26,274 nt of DNA from assembly GCA_002381765.1 (NCBI GenBank), contig DFXX01000041.1:938-27211 (forward strand), written 5' to 3'. The stretch is from Bacteriovoracaceae bacterium UBA4097 (lineage in GTDB: Bacteria; Bdellovibrionota; Bacteriovoracia; Bacteriovoracales; Bacteriovoracaceae). This document shows positions 22,312 to 26,274 of this stretch, piece by piece. Numbering within the stretch: the stretch's first letter is position 1; each line of letters opens with the position of its first letter. Below the pieces are notes generated by a model. It saw only the letters and a list, made by a program, of their open reading frames with translations. It was not told where the DNA came from and ran no database searches. A program made the position numbers and the translations under genes.

Positions 22312-22977
22312 ATGAAAGTCGCAATTGCTGGAGCTACCGGGCTCACTGGAAGCTTATGTTTGGAACTTCTATTAGCTGATTTGCGGATTTCAGAAATATT
22401 CTCCATTGGAAGAAGAAAATCAGGTCTTAGTCATCCTAAATTACAGGAGATCATTCTGAGCAATGGTGAGTTGGATATAGATCTTTCGGTCGATGCTTTT
22501 ATCTGTTGCTTAGGAACTACCATTAAGAAAGCTGGCTCGCAGGAAAATTTTAAGAAAGTTGATCATGAGCTACCCCTAAAACTTGCTGAAAAACTAAGGG
22601 CCAATGGCTGCCACTCAGCAGCCGTTGTCTCGGCTCTAGGTGCCGATTCTGATTCAAGTTTTTTTTATAATAGAGTGAAGGGCATGATGGAAGAAGATAT
22701 GAAGAAGATAGGCTTTGAATCACTCACAATTCTTAGACCTTCTTTAATAAAAGGGAAGCGCAAGGAAGTCCGACCAGGCGAAAAGAGTGCAGAGCTTCTC
22801 CTTCGTTTGGCCTCACCTTTTTTGATTGGACCTTTAAGAAATTGGAAGACGACTGAAGCTGCAGACATAGCTCAAGCCTTGGTGACCTTGAGCACAAATC
22901 CCAAAAAAGGAATTTTGATCTTCAGCTCACAAGAAATTAAGATACTCGCCTCTTCAGAAAGCGCAACTAAGCTCTAG
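22312..22977 (+). CDS. atypical short-chain dehydrogenase, NAD(P)-binding
   Basis: 221 aa. The nucleotide-binding motif GATGLTG (residues 7-13) opens a Rossmann fold. FICCLGTTIKKAGS is the next conserved turn, and Tyr119-x3-Lys123 (YNRVK) stands where the SDR catalytic pair belongs. ILRPSLIKGKR in the second half is typical of the small atypical SDRs related to mammalian HTATIP2/TIP30 and bacterial NAD(P)H-binding proteins. The substrate is unknown. An AAAGGA ribosome binding site precedes the ATG, 15 nt after the uspA-like stop, so the two genes probably form an operon. Confidence 0.88.
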   Translation: MKVAIAGATGLTGSLCLELLLADLRISEIFSIGRRKSGLSHPKLQEIILSNGELDIDLSVDAFICCLGTTIKKAGSQENFKKVDHELPLKLAEKLRANGCHSAAVVSALGADSDSSFFYNRVKGMMEEDMKKIGFESLTILRPSLIKGKRKEVRPGEKSAELLLRLASPFLIGPLRNWKTTEAADIAQALVTLSTNPKKGILIFSSQEIKILASSESATKL

Positions 22978-22989
22978 CAACTGCATCTT

Positions 22990-23029
22990 CCTCACATGTT
23001 CTTAACAATCCACTCACACGATCTTAACT
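22990..23029 (+). promoter_or_regulatory. four heptamers at 11-bp period, Pho-box-like
   Basis: CCTCACA, CTTAACA, ACTCACA and CTTAACT are each separated by 4 nt, giving two 18-bp units of 7-N4-7 spaced 22 bp apart. The E. coli Pho box is also 7-N4-7 with 11-bp period (CTGTCAT type), and Bacillus PhoP boxes use TTAACA-like repeats. The architecture is seen directly. Binding by a PhoB-type regulator is inference. A -10-like TGAATTAG follows at 23034-23041. Confidence 0.5.
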
Positions 23030-23059
23030 TGTCTGAATTAGTCGGCAAAGACAGACTTG

Positions 23060-23087
23060 CCCCCATTACAAAACCAAATAATGGGGG
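23060..23087 (+). promoter_or_regulatory. hairpin covering the ribosome binding site of the beta-helix gene
   Basis: CCCCCATTA (23060-23068) pairs perfectly with TAATGGGGG (23079-23087) around a 10-nt loop. The 3' arm contains the GGGGGA ribosome binding site that ends 4 nt before the ATG at 23093. In this closed form ribosomes could not reach it, so translation may depend on a temperature, small RNA or protein signal. Confidence 0.6.
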
Positions 23088-23092
23088 ATTCT

Positions 23093-24349
23093 ATGAAGGC
23101 ATTTATTGTCTCAAGTCTATTGTTCTCTTCTGTCGCCATCGCCTGTCCAACTGGCACTGAGCTTCTAGTTGAAAACGGTCAAAACTATTGTCTTTTGAAA
23201 GGCAAATATCTTAATAGCCAGTTAAGCCTAACCGCTAATCATGTGTATCGTCTTGATGACGAAGGTGTTTTCTTTGGTGGAGATAATAAAGATAACTCTA
23301 CTCTTAGAATTCAGGCAGGAACAAAGATCGTGGGTGAACCGAAGTCTTTTTTAGCTATCATGAGAGGCTCAAAAATCTTTGCAGAGGGATCAAAAGAAAA
23401 ACCAATTGTCTTTACTTCAATCAATACTTCTAATCGTAAGCGTGGCGAATGGGGCGGACTTGTGATCAATGGAAACGCTCCTATTAATGCATGTAAAACA
23501 GGGACTGAGCTTTGCGAAGCTGTCTCTGAAGGTATTAAGGTAGAGCAAGTTAAGTTCGGCGGAAACGATCCAATGGATAATTCTGGTGTTCTTAAGTTTG
23601 TGAGAGTTGAGTTTGCTGGCTACCCAGTGTCTCAGGACAACGAATTAAATGGCGTAACTTTCAATGCTGTTGGAGAAGGAACTGAGGTTGATTACCTACA
23701 AGTTAATATGAATGCTGATGATGGAGTTGAGTTCTTCGGTGGTACCGTGAATGTTAAGCATCTTGTACTTACTAACAATGAAGATGACTCTGTAGATTGG
23801 GATATGGGCTTCAGAGGGAAAATTCAGTATCTCCTAGTTAAGCAAGCCGATGATTCTGCTGATAATGGTGTTGAAGCTGATAACTTTAAGTCTCCTATGA
23901 ATGCATCTCCTCGTTCTAATCCAACCATCAGTAATGCAACTTTTATAGGTGGAAAGAATAGTGCTTATGGTCTTCTTCTTAGAAAAGGCACTTCTGCTCA
24001 TTTCATGAACACCATCGTTACTGGCTTTCAGAAAGCTTGTATTGATATCGATGATGCAGAAACTTTCAATCATGGCGGACTAAAGATCGAATCAAGCATT
24101 CTTCACTGTAATAAACTTTCTGAAAACGAAGCAGGCGATGTTTGGTCGACAGACAGCTGGCTACTTTCTCAAGGTAATCTTTCTGTTAATCCAGTTCTAT
24201 CTGGATACTACCCAGAAAGCTCTAGTCCTGCACTAGGTGCTGGTGTTACTCCAGACGATCTCTTCTTTGAGCCAGTTGATTATATTGGTGCCTTTGCCTC
24301 TGAAGATGATAACTGGGAATCTGGCTGGACATCTTTGGTTCAGGAATAA
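23093..24349 (+). CDS. exported beta-helix-like protein
   Basis: 418 aa from the ATG at 23093, chosen because a GGGGGA ribosome binding site precedes it and it opens directly with a signal peptide (MKAFIVSSLLFSSVAIA, then CPTG); an upstream TTG in frame is unlikely. The residue before Cys18 gives a weak lipobox, so signal peptidase I cleavage is preferred. The body has repeated short strands with Asn/Gly/Asp turns (EWGGLVINGNAPIN, MNADDGVEFFGGTVNVKHL, NNEDDSVDWDMGF), as in right-handed beta-helix proteins. The C-terminus carries a WESGW segment. No catalytic motif is recognised. It is followed after 8 nt by a TonB-dependent receptor, so it may be the surface-exposed or periplasmic partner of that receptor. 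Confidence 0.85.
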   Translation: MKAFIVSSLLFSSVAIACPTGTELLVENGQNYCLLKGKYLNSQLSLTANHVYRLDDEGVFFGGDNKDNSTLRIQAGTKIVGEPKSFLAIMRGSKIFAEGSKEKPIVFTSINTSNRKRGEWGGLVINGNAPINACKTGTELCEAVSEGIKVEQVKFGGNDPMDNSGVLKFVRVEFAGYPVSQDNELNGVTFNAVGEGTEVDYLQVNMNADDGVEFFGGTVNVKHLVLTNNEDDSVDWDMGFRGKIQYLLVKQADDSADNGVEADNFKSPMNASPRSNPTISNATFIGGKNSAYGLLLRKGTSAHFMNTIVTGFQKACIDIDDAETFNHGGLKIESSILHCNKLSENEAGDVWSTDSWLLSQGNLSVNPVLSGYYPESSSPALGAGVTPDDLFFEPVDYIGAFASEDDNWESGWTSLVQE

Positions 24350-24357
24350 TCTGATCT

Positions 24358-26274
24358 ATGAGAAAACTGGTCATCCTTTCATTCTTATTTGCAACAAGTC
24401 TTTGGGCAGACACCGACATCCAAGAGATGACGGTGGCCGCTCCAAGAATACAAAATTCAGTGGAAGCTCTATTAGAAGTGCGAAAACAAAAGAACAATGT
24501 CTCTGATGTTTTGGGCCAAGAGGCCATGAGTCGCACAGGGGACTCTGATGCAGCAGCAACACTGAGAAGAGTGACAGGACTGACTTTAGTTAATGGTAAG
24601 TATGTATATGTGAGAGGTTTGGGAGAGCGCTATTCAAGCGTTCTCCTAAATGGCTCTCAAGTTCCTAGCCCGGAACCTACGAGAAGAGTTGTTCCTCTTG
24701 ATCTTTTTCCCGTTTCAATTCTTGAAAGCATTACTGTGCAGAAAAGCTTCTCTCCTGATAGACCAGCTGAATTTGGGGGAGGTCTGATTGAACTTCAAAC
24801 GCGCTCAATACCTCGCAAGTTTACCGGACAAATGAGCGTTGGGGTCAATAGCGAGAATTTTCAAAATAGTCTTGGTTATGCAGGAGGATCGAAGGATCAT
24901 CTGGGAATGGATGATGGTACCAGGGCCATGCCTTCATTAATCAAAAATGCCTTTAAGAGTAAGAAGAAAATTATTTTAAGTGAGAGCGATGGTCTTAAAA
25001 TGGATGAGATTGTCAAAATGACTAAATCTCTCTCCAATACTTATAATGTGAAAGATTCTGGACAGGAAACTCTTCCCAATGTTCAGTTCTCCCTCGGTAA
25101 TTCCCAAAAAGTTGGACAGGGTCGGATCGGTGGTTTTATGGGGTTTATTTACTCCAATGGGGCCGATGTTGGAGAGAGACAATCAAATACCTATAATGTA
25201 GGCGCAGGCCAAAAGCTCGAAAGAGATGACAAAAGCGATATTACCTATGCTGAAAGAGAGGTTCAGTTAGGTGGTGCTATGGACATTGGGATAGATTACC
25301 GCGATGCACATGAAGTTAAGCTAACCTCTATTCTTTTACGAAATTCAACAAATATTACTCAAGAAAGAATCTCCGAAAAATCCAGTGACTCTTTCTCAAG
25401 TCGAAAATACACACTGCTTGAATGGAACGAGCGTCAGCTTTTTTTTAATCAAGTTTCTGGCCTACATAAATTAGACTTTATCACCGCTAAATGGCGTATG
25501 AATAAATCTCAGGCCAATCGCGATAGCCCCGACTCTCGTGAAGTTATGAGAAATTTTGATGGTAATGCCTATGTCCTGGAAACCGATGTTTCCGGAAATA
25601 GAAGAATCTATAGTGAGCTAGAAGATAAATCTCAAGAATTAGGCGCTGATTTCGATCTTCATCTTTATGAAGAGGGCCATAAGAAGGTCTTGGTTAAGAT
25701 TGGAGCTACCCAGAATCAAAAAGATCGCGCCAGTGATGTGTACCGTTTGCACTTAAAGAATAATTTTCTACCTGGTAGAACTCCCGATCTCTCTCAGGAC
25801 TCAGAGACTATTTACAGTCAAAGAGGGGAAGATGCCTTTATTCTGACTAATATTACTGACTCGGCCGATAGTTTCACAGGAACTCAAAACCTTGCCTCTT
25901 ATTACGGAATTATTGAAATCAGTCCATCTGAGAGCTGGACCTTTGGAGTAGGAGCGAGAAATGAGCGCTCTGTTCAGGAAGTGAAGACCTTTAAGTACTA
26001 TGATCCGGCTCTTCCCACTTCGGAAGGACGCCTTGAGATGAACGATACCCTTCCTTCCTATAATCTTACCTGGAAGATGTCTAAAGATGAGAGATTTCGC
26101 CTGGCCTATGGTGAGACTATCGCTCGCCCAGATTTTAGGGAACTCTCTACTGTTTCCTATATTGAAGATGAGACTGGATACGATGTTATTGGAAACAGTA
26201 GTTTAGAAGGCACGATCATTAAGAATTGGGATTTCAGGTATGAGAGATATTTCCAGGATAGTGATTATTACTCA
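24358..26274 (+). CDS. TonB-dependent outer membrane receptor (3' end outside window)
   Basis: 639 codons are open to the window edge with no stop. A signal peptide (MRKLVILSFLFATSLWA) is followed by a TonB-box-like EMTVAAP at about residues 23-29. The plug domain has DAAATLRRVTGLTLVNGKYV, YVRGLGERYSSVLLNGSQVP, RRVVPLDLFPVSILESITVQKS and AEFGGGLIELQT, a very typical plug pattern. After that come alternating beta strands of the barrel (GVGARNERSVQ, RLAYGETIARPDFREL). It brings a ligand across the outer membrane with energy from TonB. The ligand is unknown. It starts 8 nt after the beta-helix gene and has only a poorly spaced AGGA, so it is probably translated in the same transcript. Confidence 0.93.
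   Translation, partial: MRKLVILSFLFATSLWADTDIQEMTVAAPRIQNSVEALLEVRKQKNNVSDVLGQEAMSRTGDSDAAATLRRVTGLTLVNGKYVYVRGLGERYSSVLLNGSQVPSPEPTRRVVPLDLFPVSILESITVQKSFSPDRPAEFGGGLIELQTRSIPRKFTGQMSVGVNSENFQNSLGYAGGSKDHLGMDDGTRAMPSLIKNAFKSKKKIILSESDGLKMDEIVKMTKSLSNTYNVKDSGQETLPNVQFSLGNSQKVGQGRIGGFMGFIYSNGADVGERQSNTYNVGAGQKLERDDKSDITYAEREVQLGGAMDIGIDYRDAHEVKLTSILLRNSTNITQERISEKSSDSFSSRKYTLLEWNERQLFFNQVSGLHKLDFITAKWRMNKSQANRDSPDSREVMRNFDGNAYVLETDVSGNRRIYSELEDKSQELGADFDLHLYEEGHKKVLVKIGATQNQKDRASDVYRLHLKNNFLPGRTPDLSQDSETIYSQRGEDAFILTNITDSADSFTGTQNLASYYGIIEISPSESWTFGVGARNERSVQEVKTFKYYDPALPTSEGRLEMNDTLPSYNLTWKMSKDERFRLAYGETIARPDFRELSTVSYIEDETGYDVIGNSSLEGTIIKNWDFRYERYFQDSDYYS

Noticed and set aside
24246..24536. 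Open frame of 96 codons on the minus strand across the beta-helix/receptor junction
   Set aside because: It is antisense to two well-supported genes and has no recognisable start signal or protein features.

Overview
The window looks like chromosomal DNA of a moderately AT-rich, diderm, motile bacterium. A predatory Bdellovibrionota lineage (Bacteriovorax/Peredibacter-like) is my best guess. This rests on the many exported proteins, the TonB-dependent receptor, the FliA-type promoters in front of secreted-protein genes and the general style of the families. It is an inference and no single gene proves it. There are about 27 protein genes and no tRNA, rRNA, insertion sequence, prophage or CRISPR array. 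No gene-free stretch exceeds 300 bases.

Layout. 1-575 (-): start of leuS, with a hairpin over its ribosome binding site. 664-5290 (-): a tandem duplication of a two-gene unit. Each unit encodes a small exported protein of 111/112 aa overlapping by ATGA a large exported protein of 662/642 aa. The large protein has a conserved His/Cys pair resembling clan CD (caspase/CHAT-like) peptidases. Each unit has its own flagellar sigma-28 (FliA)-type promoter. This is the most striking system in the window. 5397-8028: a small exported protein (-), an NhaR-like LysR regulator (+), a ribosome hibernation factor (+) and an unknown exported protein (-).

8129-14138 (+): housekeeping block. It holds peptide deformylase, a MATE exporter, an SM-20-type prolyl hydroxylase and a HIT hydrolase in a tight operon, then a class I aminotransferase, a small exported protein and fumarase C. 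14113-17928: a lipoprotein (-), a penicillin-acylase-type Ntn hydrolase (+), a small membrane protein (-), a 53-aa basic protein (+) and a dienelactone hydrolase (+). Three convergent gene pairs here overlap at their 3' ends. 17888-21661 (-): an orphan four-PAS sensor histidine kinase, and an exported protein with the Cys/His/Asp pattern of protein-glutaminases.

21844-22977 (+): a UspA protein and an atypical SDR, behind a palindrome that touches the promoter. 23093-26274 (+): an exported beta-helix-like protein and a TonB-dependent receptor running off the edge. They are preceded by four heptamers at 11-bp period (Pho-box architecture) and a perfect hairpin over the first ribosome binding site.

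Recurring themes are export (about twelve proteins carry signal peptides), several predicted leaderless or near-leaderless starts, and two hairpins that hide ribosome binding sites. The duplicated caspase-like units, glutaminase-like protein and acylase could act on other cells or on the environment, but the sequence alone does not show that.
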